The position numbers and the translations under genes are program-made. The notes under the pieces were generated by a model. That model was not told where the DNA came from. It saw nothing but the letters and a program-made list of their open reading frames with translations, and did no database searches. From the NCBI GenBank assembly GCA_014239155.1, contig JAAZZQ010000003.1, positions 186,001-250,000 on the forward strand: DNA of 64,000 nt. The letters are read 5' to 3'. The DNA comes from Lachnospiraceae bacterium (GTDB taxonomy: Bacteria; Bacillota; Clostridia; Lachnospirales; Lachnospiraceae). Below, piece after piece: positions 23,720 to 33,274 of the stretch; the stretch's first letter is position 1, and the number at the start of each line of letters is the position of its first letter.

Positions 23720-25054
23720 CTATGTAATTGCCTCCAATGGCAAACATTCTCTCCAGACCTGACCTGTAGACGGAAAAAATTCACCAAATCCTTTGTCCGT
23801 TATCTGAATCTGAACCGCATTTGCATCTTCCATATAAAAGCGAAGTTCTATGCGATTTGTCTTATTTCCCCTAACTTTTAGACCTTCTAGAGAAATTCGT
23901 GCAATCCGCGTCTTTCTCCCATCCACAGGCGCTATATTAAGCGTAATAATATTATTTTTTACCAGTATGACGTCAAAGACTCTCTGCGCCTCATACCAAT
24001 TTGTACCAGCATCAAGAATCGGATAATAGATTTCATTTTGTCCTCGGTCGCAGGTCATTCCAATATTTGCACGAAGCTTGTTCTCTGACAGATACACATA
24101 AGAGGTAGACAGTGTGGAGGGATAGATGCGTTCCCGCGCACCATAACATGCCCCCTTGCTAAAAAGATTATTTCCATGAAAGACACGTCTTCCGCGACAC
24201 ATATATTTTAACGATTCCCGACACCAATCTTTAGAAAATGAATCTCCCAATAAAAAGACAGATGTTATAACTCTCTGATCACAATTTTTCCGCACAATTT
24301 CAAGCAATGCAGCATCCAACTGTCTATAAAATACACTCTTTGCAGCCTCACTCTTATCTGACAAATCTGGAATTTTCATCTGTTGGTGATGCGCAGTATC
24401 AATAAAACATGCTACTGGGTCTGTCTTTCTGTTCATGGAAAGTCGATGACTCTTGATACCATCACTTCTGTAATCATATAAGAGCACATCATGAACCCAC
24501 ATCTCTTCTGGCTGATGAATCATATATTGAAAGAAACAGTCTTCATGGCTTAGAAAATAAATTTCTGTTTTTCGATAGACAGCATGTTTTGAAATATTAC
24601 TTAGCATTTTCATAACATCTGTATTCATATCTTTCATTGTAAATGCCACCGCCGCAATATCTTCTGATACAATATATGCAGACAGCATTGCAAGCGCTTT
24701 TTTGACAAAAATCTCAAGTAGGTATTCCGCTGTCAACTCCTCCTCATTTACTTTGACGCTTGCATTATCCCTTGCCAGCAACACAAGGTTTTCCACAAGC
24801 ACCCCCTGTCCTTCTTTGGCAGCCTTTAGAGCCTCCTTTCCAATTAGCCATGCAACGCTTTCTTCCACACCAGTTCTCTTGCATAGGAGCGTTGGGATAT
24901 TATACTGCTCCTCACCCATCACCAGACTAATTGTGTCAGGCATACTTTGGTTCTGTCTGCAATAACTGATCTGCGAGTAGTCATCTCCCAAGTCAAAACC
25001 AACTACTACCTTGTTTTTCTTCGTTATTTCATCCAGTGCTCTGTCAATCAACAT
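23720..25054 (-). CDS. DUF5716-family protein with actin/Hsp70-like ATPase fold
   Basis: This 444-residue protein is the second gene of the operon. The N-terminus VVGFDLGDDYSQISYC (about residues 17-32) looks like the phosphate-1 loop of actin/Hsp70 ATPases. GKEALKAAKEG follows as in DnaK. The segment SVFLLGDSFSKDW (about 260-275) with NNLFSKGACYGA matches the adenosine-site and closing helix pattern of that fold. The last 120 residues are beta-rich and end in FGEFFPSTGQVW. The C-terminal half resembles the family called DUF5716. It has no peptide-binding domain of a true DnaK. Nucleotide-driven assembly with the giant DUF5717 partner is a reasonable but untested idea. Confidence 0.72.
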   Translation of the reverse strand: MLIDRALDEITKKNKVVVGFDLGDDYSQISYCRQNQSMPDTISLVMGEEQYNIPTLLCKRTGVEESVAWLIGKEALKAAKEGQGVLVENLVLLARDNASVKVNEEELTAEYLLEIFVKKALAMLSAYIVSEDIAAVAFTMKDMNTDVMKMLSNISKHAVYRKTEIYFLSHEDCFFQYMIHQPEEMWVHDVLLYDYRSDGIKSHRLSMNRKTDPVACFIDTAHHQQMKIPDLSDKSEAAKSVFYRQLDAALLEIVRKNCDQRVITSVFLLGDSFSKDWCRESLKYMCRGRRVFHGNNLFSKGACYGARERIYPSTLSTSYVYLSENKLRANIGMTCDRGQNEIYYPILDAGTNWYEAQRVFDVILVKNNIITLNIAPVDGRKTRIARISLEGLKVRGNKTNRIELRFYMEDANAVQIQITDKGFGEFFPSTGQVWRECLPLEAIT

Positions 25055-25097
25055 CTTTTCATACCCCTCTTTTAGAGAACCGACTTTGCGCTTTTGC

Positions 25098-28000
25098 TTA
25101 TAGTACCTTAAACAGCTCCCTCACACAGAAATCCTGATACAAATAATCCTCAGTCAACTGCTGCGCAGTCACTTCATCCTGCAAGCTGACACTCAACAAA
25201 ATATCATTTAATATATTAAATCGGTCATCTGTATCATACTGGCCTTTGCCAGACGCATAACTTCCTGTACCTGCCTCCGATTTGCCATACAACGTACCAC
25301 TCTGTGTCACATGTTCTTGTGAATATCCCCCATCCTGCGCATAGTTTTCTGTAATATAATACTGAATGGTCTCTCCGTGAAACAATTGAAACATGCTTAC
25401 ATGAATCCCCTCATACATCTCCTTCATTTCACGGATATCATAACTCCCATAGTCAACTGCCTGTTCAGCCTTCCCTTCCAATTCATTTCCCTCTGAGTGC
25501 TCTATATTGCTTTTTGGAAGAGGAGGTTCCTCAGGAGACCCATCATCAAAAGTATAATGGATATACACTTGGCTGTGCGGCTGTGTTCGATACTCAACAA
25601 AAATACTGTCTTTAATATAATGTAATTCTGGCACTAAGGAGACAAGTTTCACATAAAAAGGAAAATAAACCTCCTCATTCAGTAGCTCTTGTACAAATTG
25701 CCGAATAATATCTTCTGATATTTCCACATCATTTTGAATATTTTCTGCCCAGAATTTTAGCAATGCAAGCTTACATATCTGCTCTGTCAGCTCCCCATTT
25801 GTATATCTCTGATACAACATATCAAAAATTTGTGGACACAAAATAGCCTCGTAGACAAAATACTCATAGGACATTTCTAACAAAATCTTCTTTACAAGTA
25901 CTCTGTCCTGTTTCTCACACTGCGCATAGGAAATCAACAAGTAGTCCCTGTCAGGGATCAACACCCCTGTATATTCTGTCTGCTGGAGAATGCGCTCCAT
26001 AATTCGCTGTGTATCAAGCTCTAAATCTAAGGCAGATTTCCATAATTTTCTGAGTTCTGCAACCTTTCCATTATAGTTTGCCATTAAATAACGCAAGATA
26101 TTTTCATCATATTTCATATTTTTGTAAATATAATGTGCCACATTTACAAGAAATTCTTCATATTCAAAATCCTTGCTAACAATCCGTTTGCTGACTAGTC
26201 TCGCCACAGATTTAGGATCCACATCTGCCACTCCGTAGGATTTCAGCCAATAGTATGCCTTGTCAAACATTCCCCGCGAAATCATATATCGGATAAATTC
26301 AGCTCGTTCAGAAGCTGCCATCGCATCAGCCTCAATGTCCTCTAAGAAAGCATCTAATTCGCCAATCATGTCATTTTCATAATAGAATCGCAAAAGTTTT
26401 GTACGAATTTCCTTTTTGAAGCTCTCCACCACTTGAGGCGACTCCGCCAGATTTTTGTAGCGTCTGACATTGTCATTTGTAATTGTTATGTAATTCTTGT
26501 CCACCTCACACAGATAAATATCAAAGCTAAGGCGTCCTTTCATATAACCACTAATATATTTAATCTGCTTTTTTGGTTCCATAAGCTGTTTATTTTCATA
26601 ATAAATGCTTTTTGTAAACCGACTACCGTTTTCATCCTGTAAAAACAGTTTGTATTCGCTCCCGTAAATCGGTATCATGCAGACACAGTTTACCACAGGA
26701 TACAAACTTTCCCCATTCACCTTTTCATGAATGACAACAATATTTTTCACCTTCGGATTATCCACATAAATACGATGCATAAAAAGAAGCGGTGTAAATG
26801 CATATGCCGTATCGTCCATAATCATCTGTGGTGCCAATCTATTTTTGTATAGATAAGCAAGATTTTCATTGATATGCCCTAATTTAATCTGATCCACAAT
26901 AAATCGTTCAATCGCAATGCGATAACTCTGTTCCAAATCAGGATATTTGTCTTTATTTTTAATAATATAGGCATACAAAAAGGCGTTTAACTCATAATCA
27001 AGGCTGCTCTGATACGCAAAATACATCAATACCATCTTAGGTATTTCCAGACTTTCTTTAATGTCTCCATATTTGTCAAGTTCCAATGACATCATATAAT
27101 ATTCGTAAAGTCCAGTAACTCTTACAGAATACTCCACACCAAGCTTATACCACGGATAAAAATAAACCCCTTTTTTATCTCCCAAAATCAAAATATGGCA
27201 GATAGATGCCACTGTCTGTGGTGATTTGTACACACGATACACCTCACCCAATATCCGAATTAGTAATGTTGAATATGTTTTCTTGCGGGCAGCAAGGTAT
27301 TGTAATTGCTCGATTAATTCTGATTTGAGCATCTGCCGCCTCGCACCATGCCACAATACATTTTCTTCAAACGCATCTAATTTTAGTAAAAATGTTGGAT
27401 TATCCTGCAACAGCAAAACCGCCTCACACAAAAGCATTGGGCTTGTGCAACCATTCTCAAACATTTGCTCCATAAACTGCCATCGAAGCTCTCGATTCCT
27501 TAACAAATCTTCATTGAGCTGGAGAATCAGCCAGCCAAGTCGCCACTCCGCAGGATTATTGGCATAAATTGTCTCAATCTCGTCGCTGACCTCCTTCACA
27601 TACGCTTCTGCACAGTTAATTAAGGTAGTCAAATATAGATAATAACAGTTGTAAAAAACATTCCCTACTTCTTTTGCTAAGCGCTGTTCTAACATATCAA
27701 GATACCACTTTGCCTCGTTAAAACGTTCCTTTGTAATCAAAAGCTGCACTCTGTAAAGATTAAAAAGAATACTGTCCTCATCTAAATCCAAAAGACTTCT
27801 CAACCCTTTTTCAAACTGACTAATCCACTGATTTTGTGTCAGACACTGCAACCTTATATTGACATAGCCCGTCACCAAATTGCATAACGCCTGTTTTTGT
27901 TTTCTGCTATCTGTCCTTTTCTCTGGCTCTTCCTCTATCAGAATATCAAATGGAACTGTGTATTCATTGCAGGCATCTGAAAAGATAACCGCTCCGCTAT

Positions 28001-28769
28001 TCACACCATCATGCAGTTTTGAAGCGTCAATATAAATATTAAAATTACATTTGTTATTAATAAAATCTACATTTGTAAGCTGTTGTCTGTCTGTACTGAG
28101 AAATTCTCCGACAATCCAGATATTGACACAGCTATACCCCCATCCACTCTTTGTTATAACAATGCTCTTCATTGTACTGTGCTGAATATCCTCAAGCAAA
28201 AAACCTTCAATATCAAAACTGTAAATAAGCGCCGTTTTTTTGCTGACTTCAATTAAAAACTCTTCAACATTCTGCTTGTTTCCTTCAATACGCGACAATC
28301 CTGTATAAGACATACGAGCATTTTTGTCACTTTTCTGTATTATAGAAGTAAAATTCTTGGAATAAAAAAGTGCAACTGCCTCTTCCCAGTTCGTCTGTGC
28401 CAGATTGGTAAAGTGAAACAGATTCTTAATTATCCCCATAGAACTTTGAAGCTGTGTCTTTAGAACGTTGACTTTATAAGGAATCGTATATTCACCACGA
28501 TTGCTTATTATCACAAACTCTCCCCGAACACTTCCTCCTGCCTCAGCAGTTGTTCCATCAAAGCAAAAGAGAATTTGCGTTTCCTCACCACGAAATTCTG
28601 TCTCATAGATTCGCATCCTTGTATCAGATGAATATAGCTTCCCCTCTGCGTATTTATCAGCGGCATGTATGGTAAAGCTGTCCTCTATCGTTTCCCCCGG
28701 CTCTACACTTAACACAATCTCTTGACAGGAAAATTCGAGATATTCCGGCTTCTCCCTGTTGTCACCCAT
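25098..28769 (-). CDS. Giant DUF5717-family protein
   Basis: This 1223-residue protein is the first gene of the four-gene operon. Start is the ATG at 28769 with AAGGAG. The N-terminal part (about 1-270) is beta-rich, with two Ig-like stretches (for example RGEFVIISNRGEYTIPYKV and SGAVIFSDACNEYTVPFDIL). Residues about 290-850 are long alpha-helical repeats with a TPR/SEL1-like feel. A beta-rich section around 660-760 (LFLQDENGSRFTKSIYYENK) and another helical block follow. No signal peptide, membrane helix or catalytic motif is seen, so it should be cytoplasmic. Length and pattern agree with the Lachnospiraceae-restricted DUF5717 family. Role unknown. Confidence 0.75.
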   Translation of the reverse strand: MGDNREKPEYLEFSCQEIVLSVEPGETIEDSFTIHAADKYAEGKLYSSDTRMRIYETEFRGEETQILFCFDGTTAEAGGSVRGEFVIISNRGEYTIPYKVNVLKTQLQSSMGIIKNLFHFTNLAQTNWEEAVALFYSKNFTSIIQKSDKNARMSYTGLSRIEGNKQNVEEFLIEVSKKTALIYSFDIEGFLLEDIQHSTMKSIVITKSGWGYSCVNIWIVGEFLSTDRQQLTNVDFINNKCNFNIYIDASKLHDGVNSGAVIFSDACNEYTVPFDILIEEEPEKRTDSRKQKQALCNLVTGYVNIRLQCLTQNQWISQFEKGLRSLLDLDEDSILFNLYRVQLLITKERFNEAKWYLDMLEQRLAKEVGNVFYNCYYLYLTTLINCAEAYVKEVSDEIETIYANNPAEWRLGWLILQLNEDLLRNRELRWQFMEQMFENGCTSPMLLCEAVLLLQDNPTFLLKLDAFEENVLWHGARRQMLKSELIEQLQYLAARKKTYSTLLIRILGEVYRVYKSPQTVASICHILILGDKKGVYFYPWYKLGVEYSVRVTGLYEYYMMSLELDKYGDIKESLEIPKMVLMYFAYQSSLDYELNAFLYAYIIKNKDKYPDLEQSYRIAIERFIVDQIKLGHINENLAYLYKNRLAPQMIMDDTAYAFTPLLFMHRIYVDNPKVKNIVVIHEKVNGESLYPVVNCVCMIPIYGSEYKLFLQDENGSRFTKSIYYENKQLMEPKKQIKYISGYMKGRLSFDIYLCEVDKNYITITNDNVRRYKNLAESPQVVESFKKEIRTKLLRFYYENDMIGELDAFLEDIEADAMAASERAEFIRYMISRGMFDKAYYWLKSYGVADVDPKSVARLVSKRIVSKDFEYEEFLVNVAHYIYKNMKYDENILRYLMANYNGKVAELRKLWKSALDLELDTQRIMERILQQTEYTGVLIPDRDYLLISYAQCEKQDRVLVKKILLEMSYEYFVYEAILCPQIFDMLYQRYTNGELTEQICKLALLKFWAENIQNDVEISEDIIRQFVQELLNEEVYFPFYVKLVSLVPELHYIKDSIFVEYRTQPHSQVYIHYTFDDGSPEEPPLPKSNIEHSEGNELEGKAEQAVDYGSYDIREMKEMYEGIHVSMFQLFHGETIQYYITENYAQDGGYSQEHVTQSGTLYGKSEAGTGSYASGKGQYDTDDRFNILNDILLSVSLQDEVTAQQLTEDYLYQDFCVRELFKVL

Positions 28770-28965
28770 TGTTTCACTCCTTAAAAAATTCATTATCTTT
28801 TAGTATACCCTATCAGGTAACATTATGTAAATGTATATTTTTAATTCCCACTTAGTTTATTTGTGCTTATTTGATTTTTCTTTACCGAAGTCTAACTCTA
28901 AACCAAATAGTAATTATACCATATCATTTACCAATTTAGAATAATCAAATGAAACTTTCAATTAA

Positions 28966-29001
28966 AAATACACCAAGAGATGGATCTATCCATCTTTGGT
29001 G
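28966..29001 (-). terminator. Bidirectional terminator after the sensor kinase
   Basis: Stem CACCAAGAGATGG/CCATCTTTGGTG (28971-28983 with 28990-29001) with A/T-runs on both sides. It ends the two-component transcript on the minus strand. The remaining spacer 28770-28970 would hold the promoter of the DUF5717 operon, but I cannot point to clear boxes. Confidence 0.75.
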
Positions 29002-29038
29002 CCTTTTTGTAAGCAATCTTTTTGCACTTTTTATAACC

Positions 29039-29887
29039 CTATATTTTTACTCCAAAACAAATCTCCTGTCCATCCTGTAACTCTAACAGCTCCACTGTAA
29101 TCTCTCCCCTATGGCGTTTTGCTATCTGATTTGCTTGGTACAATCCAAGTCCTCTGTCCTCCTGATTCTTTTTCGTTGTGAACCCTTTTTCAAAAAAGTG
29201 GGAAATCTCACCCATTGTCAGATTTTCCACCTGATTTTTAATCGTAAAAATCAATTTGTCATTTTTTGCATCCAACACCATCTCCACCCTATTTTTCTGT
29301 GGCGTTGCCGCCTCAAATGCATTGTCAGTCAACGTCCCTATAATTTCGACAAGCGCATGTTCTGACACAGGTGTCACAATTTCCTGACTCAGCACTTGTA
29401 TATCAATCTCTATATAACCAGGCGCACTGATAATCTTGCTATATAAAAATCCCGCTAATATCTTGTCAGAGATACGTAGCAGCGCCGGATTGCAGCGAGA
29501 TTTATCCCCGTAAATTTGCTTACAGTATGCTGACTGCGCCTTGACAAGCTCGTTATAATTGTCGATGGTCACATGCATATTTAAAATCGCATTCATATGG
29601 TTGTCAAACTCATGCTGCCGTGCCCTGATATCCTTCGTCAGCTCTTCCATTGGCTTTATGTACAGCTTATAAATTTTTAATTCTTGCTCCTGTCGTCTCA
29701 GTGCTGCATAATTGCGTGTCCAGTCAAAAAATCCAAATATTATTACAGAAAAAACAATGCCAAACAACACCATCACTTTAACATCAAGCGTGTGGCTTAG
29801 ATACAAATCAACGAACAGATATAAAGCAATCACCAATGCAATCACACAAAAGATTCTATATAAAAATTTTCTGCCAAGTTCAGCCAT
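29039..29887 (-). CDS. Sensor histidine kinase, GHKL type (AgrC-like)
   Basis: This 282-residue kinase has two N-terminal membrane helices (about 10-30 and 36-54) and a short linker. The H-box is ARQHEFDNHMNAI (phospho-His about residue 92). The C-terminal GHKL ATPase domain has N-box IGTLTDNAFEAA and G-box RGLGLYQANQIA. There is almost no extracellular domain, unlike AgrC with six helices, so it may sense within the membrane or through a partner. It is 37 bases downstream of the LytTR response regulator gene and surely partners it. Confidence 0.88.
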   Translation of the reverse strand: MAELGRKFLYRIFCVIALVIALYLFVDLYLSHTLDVKVMVLFGIVFSVIIFGFFDWTRNYAALRRQEQELKIYKLYIKPMEELTKDIRARQHEFDNHMNAILNMHVTIDNYNELVKAQSAYCKQIYGDKSRCNPALLRISDKILAGFLYSKIISAPGYIEIDIQVLSQEIVTPVSEHALVEIIGTLTDNAFEAATPQKNRVEMVLDAKNDKLIFTIKNQVENLTMGEISHFFEKGFTTKKNQEDRGLGLYQANQIAKRHRGEITVELLELQDGQEICFGVKI

Positions 29888-29924
29888 TGCTATACGCTCC
29901 TTTTACTGAATATTTAAAAAGCGA

Positions 29925-30656
29925 TTAGATACAAAGTCTCCTCTTAATATCCTTCCTGTAAGTGACACCAATTTCCACCTGTTCTCTGTTTCTCATTCTG
30001 ATAAATCCGTTCACAATATCTACGTAATCAATATAATCCTGATTTATAACCCACATGCGATGTACTTGCAGAAACTGATCGCCCGGAAGTTTTTCCATCA
30101 ACTGTTTTATAGAAAGATAAGGAATTTTCATTTCTTCTTTTAAGAGTACAAGCTGAACCCCCCTTGGTACTGCCCTGACATATATAATATCTTTACAGAA
30201 TATTTTGTAATTAATGCTGTCCTTTTTCACTACTACAAACGCGTCTCGTGTCTCTCCTTGCTGAGACAAAAATAATAACTTTCCTGCAAGTTTCTCAATA
30301 TCCTGCTCGTCGTACGGCTTTATTAGATATTGATAACAGTGAAGTTCCCTGTAAGCTGTCAGCTCCATATTTGCCAGTGAGGTAATCATCACAATTGGCG
30401 TAAATACATACTCTCTTTTCATACGAACTTCCCGCGCAAAAGTTATCCCTGAAATATCATTTTTGTCACTACTATTCAAATTAATATCCAACAAAAAAGC
30501 CTGAAAGGGCGGTTGCGCTTTCTCTTCAAGCGCAGCCCTTGCCTCATCCAGACTATTTACAGGAACAACGCACACTCTGTCAGATACTTTTTCCAGCATT
30601 GCAGTAATCGCATTTAAGCAATCCTTACTGTCCTCTAGTACCAATATCCTTGTCAT
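29925..30656 (-). CDS. LytTR-family response regulator
   Basis: This 243-residue regulator has a receiver domain (1-125) with acidic pocket LEDS, phospho-acceptor Asp in AFLLDINL (about residue 58), the conserved Thr/Ser in PIVMITS and Lys in YLIKPYD. A LytTR DNA-binding domain follows (140-243) with INYKIFCKDIIYVRA, FLQVHRMWVINQDYID and the C-terminal IGVTYRKDIK strand. It belongs to the AgrA/VirR/ComE class that binds paired direct repeats. It is upstream of the kinase gene in one operon. No peptide pheromone gene is visible nearby. Confidence 0.9.
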   Translation of the reverse strand: MTRILVLEDSKDCLNAITAMLEKVSDRVCVVPVNSLDEARAALEEKAQPPFQAFLLDINLNSSDKNDISGITFAREVRMKREYVFTPIVMITSLANMELTAYRELHCYQYLIKPYDEQDIEKLAGKLLFLSQQGETRDAFVVVKKDSINYKIFCKDIIYVRAVPRGVQLVLLKEEMKIPYLSIKQLMEKLPGDQFLQVHRMWVINQDYIDYVDIVNGFIRMRNREQVEIGVTYRKDIKRRLCI

Positions 30657-30680
30657 GTATATTGCTCCTCCCGACTTATT

Positions 30681-31595
30681 TTATTTCAATATTTCTCCGA
30701 CCGACTTTGCAAGCCCTGCTACCCCTTGGATTTCCGAAGGAATAATAATCTTTGTTGCACTGCCGTTTGCGGCTTTCTCAAATGCCTCCAGTTTTTTGAT
30801 GGTAAGTACTGCTTCGTCGGCACCTGCGTCTCTCAGGAATTTAATACCTTCTGCATTTGCCATCTGCACAACACGAATTGCTTCTGCTTGACCTTCTGCC
30901 TCCCGAATTCTTCTCTCCTTCTCAGCTTCTGCGCGAAGAATTGCCGCCTGTTTTTCTGCCTCCGCCTCGAGAATTGCAGACTCTTTCTGACCCTCTGCCA
31001 CCAAAATTGTTGATTTTTTCTCGCCCTCTGCGCGAAGGATTGCCTCACGGCGCTCACGCTCTGCCTTCATCTGTTTCTCCATCGCATTTCTAATTGCTTC
31101 TGGTGGAATAATGTTTTTTAACTCCACACGATTTACCTTGATTCCCCACGGATCTGTCGCCACGTCAAGTGCAGAGCGCATATTTGTATTGATAATCTCC
31201 CTTGATGTCAAAGTTTGGTCTAATTCCATCTCGCCAATAATGTTTCTTAGCGTTGTTGCCGTCAATTTTTCAATTGCCATAATTGGGTTATCCACACCAT
31301 ATGCATACATTTTAGGATCCGTAATCTGAAAGAACACAACTGTGTCAATTTGCATTGTTACATTATCCTTTGTAATAACCGGCTGTGGCGGGAAGTCTAC
31401 AACTTGCTCTTTCAGGTTTACTTTCTTTGCCACTCTGTCAAGAAAAGGAATCTTAAAATGAATCCCTACGCCCCACGTTGAATCATACCCTCCAAGTCGT
31501 TCTATCACATATGCATACGCCTGTGGAACGATACGTACATTTGTTGCCAAAATCACTATCACAATAAATAATATGACCAATAAAATCTCTACCAT
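30681..31595 (-). CDS. SPFH/band-7 (stomatin-like, QmcA-type) membrane protein
   Basis: This 304-residue protein has an N-terminal membrane anchor (1-20), then an SPFH domain (about 20-190; VPQAYAYVIERLGGYDSTW start, and the helical segment MDLDQTLTSREIIN-like ELDQTLTSREIIN). A strongly Ala/Glu/Arg-rich coiled coil follows (about 180-255) with repeated EAEKQAAILRAEAEKE units. These proteins oligomerise into ring-like membrane microdomain scaffolds. It directly follows an NfeD-like gene, the classical partner of SPFH proteins. The start ATG is a short distance behind the ribosome-binding site GAGGAGG. Confidence 0.93.
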   Translation of the reverse strand: MVEILLVILFIVIVILATNVRIVPQAYAYVIERLGGYDSTWGVGIHFKIPFLDRVAKKVNLKEQVVDFPPQPVITKDNVTMQIDTVVFFQITDPKMYAYGVDNPIMAIEKLTATTLRNIIGEMELDQTLTSREIINTNMRSALDVATDPWGIKVNRVELKNIIPPEAIRNAMEKQMKAERERREAILRAEGEKKSTILVAEGQKESAILEAEAEKQAAILRAEAEKERRIREAEGQAEAIRVVQMANAEGIKFLRDAGADEAVLTIKKLEAFEKAANGSATKIIIPSEIQGVAGLAKSVGEILK

Positions 31596-31631
31596 ACGAA
31601 AAACCTCCTCCTCATATCTTTTTGAATCTTA

Positions 31632-32072
31632 TTAGTTCTCTTCATACTTCTCGACAATAAGCCTCACACCTTTGATGTCAACAACTTTTGCAAGACTTCC
31701 TACTGGAATTTTACTCTTGTCCTCCACAGCCCGCACTGTCCATTCCTGACCATTTACAACCGCACTGCCCTGTCCTGCAATGTTATCCACATCTTGCGTA
31801 ATCCTGACTACTTTTCCGATGATACCCTCGTAATTTGTCCTTGTGCGCGTATTGTTTATGTATCTTATCGCCAAGGGTCTGGTGAATATCAACATTCCGA
31901 GTGATACCAACAAAAATACCGTCATTTGAAGTATAATTCCGCCGCCTAACATAGATACAATAATCGCTACCAACGCACCGATTGCAAACCAGATGGTTGT
32001 AAGTCCTACTGTCACAATCTCAATGATAATGAGTACAATCATCGCAGCCAGCCACACCATTGTGTTTGTCAT
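31632..32072 (-). CDS. NfeD-like membrane protein
   Basis: This 146-residue protein has three to four hydrophobic helices (about 4-75) followed by a C-terminal beta-barrel OB-fold (YEGIIGKVVRITQDVD, QGSAVVNGQEWTVRA, VGSLAKVVDIKGVRLIVE). It is the short NfeD1b form that pairs with SPFH/stomatin proteins and helps them function at the membrane. ATG at 32072 with GGAGGAG, five codons before the first helix; a longer upstream frame has no support. It is 36 bases ahead of the SPFH gene. Confidence 0.9.
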   Translation of the reverse strand: MTNTMVWLAAMIVLIIIEIVTVGLTTIWFAIGALVAIIVSMLGGGIILQMTVFLLVSLGMLIFTRPLAIRYINNTRTRTNYEGIIGKVVRITQDVDNIAGQGSAVVNGQEWTVRAVEDKSKIPVGSLAKVVDIKGVRLIVEKYEEN

Positions 32073-32225
32073 GATATCTCCTCCTTTCTTCTCAGAAATC
32101 CGCACGCCTGCAATCATGCCGAAGGTGCAGCACTTTGCCCTTCTGATGAGTATACCATATCGCATATTTTAATTTCACACAATGGTTTTTGCGCGAATGC
32201 AGTGATTTTCGTATTTAAATCAATG

Positions 32226-32783
32226 CTATTCGCTAAAACCTTCCCTGTAGGCCATTAATTCCTTCTGAAAAGCCTCTGTTTTATCATACCCGCAAGAGTG
32301 CATTTCGGGGCAAAATCCCCTATAAATACACTCCTTCACCATACAACTTGCAAGCTCCGGCTCTGTCTTTGCAACCTCTTCTTTGACCAATTGCCATGCC
32401 TCACGCGTCTCAGTGCTCGCACAGCTACACAGACGCTTACGGCTGATATTAATCAATGCCTGTGCATCTGCTTCACATGCATGGTTTACCAAGGAACCTT
32501 GTGGAAGCTCATCCCGACTAACCCCCGTTCGATCACTGCGCTGCGTAGATACCCAGTGCTCAATTCCAATCTTGTGCCGCACCATATGCACACTAACCCA
32601 TGACTTTAATCCCTTCCAACGCCAGTAAAATTTCATACGCCGAATTGGAGAGTGCTCTGACAAAATAAGACTTCTTTTCCACTTAGAATCAGGATATTTT
32701 CCTGTTGTCTTATTAATTGTATTCATGGCAGCATCCTTGATATTCTGCCAGTTATCCTCATGTTGAAACTGATCAATCTGCAT
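32226..32783 (-). CDS. ThyX-like protein with an altered signature
   Basis: This 185-residue protein carries a ThyX-like core: SEHSPIR near residue 42, then RHKIGIEHWVSTQRS at 69-83. The canonical flavin-dependent thymidylate synthase motif is RHRX7S; here it is R69-H70-K71 with Ser79 at the correct spacing. A later helix (INISRKRLCSCASTETREAW) matches the ThyX C-terminal pattern. An unusual cysteine group follows (CMVKECIYRGFCPE...CGY), which could bind a metal. ATG at 32783 is preceded by GGGGG. It may be a diverged thymidylate or nucleotide-methylating enzyme; activity cannot be assumed. It lies 24 bases downstream of the DUF3783 gene. Confidence 0.6.
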   Translation of the reverse strand: MQIDQFQHEDNWQNIKDAAMNTINKTTGKYPDSKWKRSLILSEHSPIRRMKFYWRWKGLKSWVSVHMVRHKIGIEHWVSTQRSDRTGVSRDELPQGSLVNHACEADAQALINISRKRLCSCASTETREAWQLVKEEVAKTEPELASCMVKECIYRGFCPEMHSCGYDKTEAFQKELMAYREGFSE

Positions 32784-32807
32784 ATATAATCCCCCTTTTA
32801 ACAAACT

Positions 32808-33257
32808 CTATAGATTCTCTTTTTTATCTGCGGAAGTCTTTCCCACCGCAGACAATCTACTAGCCATTCCTTCAATTTCTACCCGCTCAGAAGAGAGTTC
32901 TCTAATCAATTGGTACAACGTCCAATTAATATTTTTCGGTGTTGTAACTGCCTTAAGTTTCGTCGGCGTAAGTCCTACTTTTTTGTAAGAAAGCAAAAAT
33001 TCATCCAACTTTTTGTTTGACACTCCAGAAAAAATTATAATCTCTGGCATACAAAAAATTACTGGCGGCTTCTCTGTCTGGGTCAAATCAAGAGGTACAA
33101 TCCCCTTAACTCCAGCTAATTTCCCAACCTGTGTATTAAGGTCTGATGGCTTTAGCTGTTTTGTTGTTATAGACATACTCATACCAATCACTTCTAGCTG
33201 TATCTTCTTTTTTTCATCCTGCACATAATACAATATCATACTATTATATTCTTTCAT
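32808..33257 (-). CDS. DUF3783-family protein
   Basis: This 149-residue protein ends in a DUF3783-type domain: PEIIIFSGVSNKKLDEFLLSYKK and LKAVTTPKNINWTLYQLIREL, the conserved core of that family. The first 60 residues give a short alpha/beta segment with no known motif. The ATG at 33257 has AAGG seven bases ahead, better than an ATG two codons earlier. It lies between csoR and the ThyX-like gene with short spacing, so the three may be one transcript. Function of DUF3783 is not established. Confidence 0.75.
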   Translation of the reverse strand: MKEYNSMILYYVQDEKKKIQLEVIGMSMSITTKQLKPSDLNTQVGKLAGVKGIVPLDLTQTEKPPVIFCMPEIIIFSGVSNKKLDEFLLSYKKVGLTPTKLKAVTTPKNINWTLYQLIRELSSERVEIEGMASRLSAVGKTSADKKENL

Positions 33258-33274
33258 TATCATACCTTACCTTT

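Noticed and set aside
30833-31093. Basic Gln/Arg-rich and Pro/Leu-rich ORFs
   Set aside because: Shadows of the Ala/Glu-rich coiled coil of the SPFH gene in other frames.
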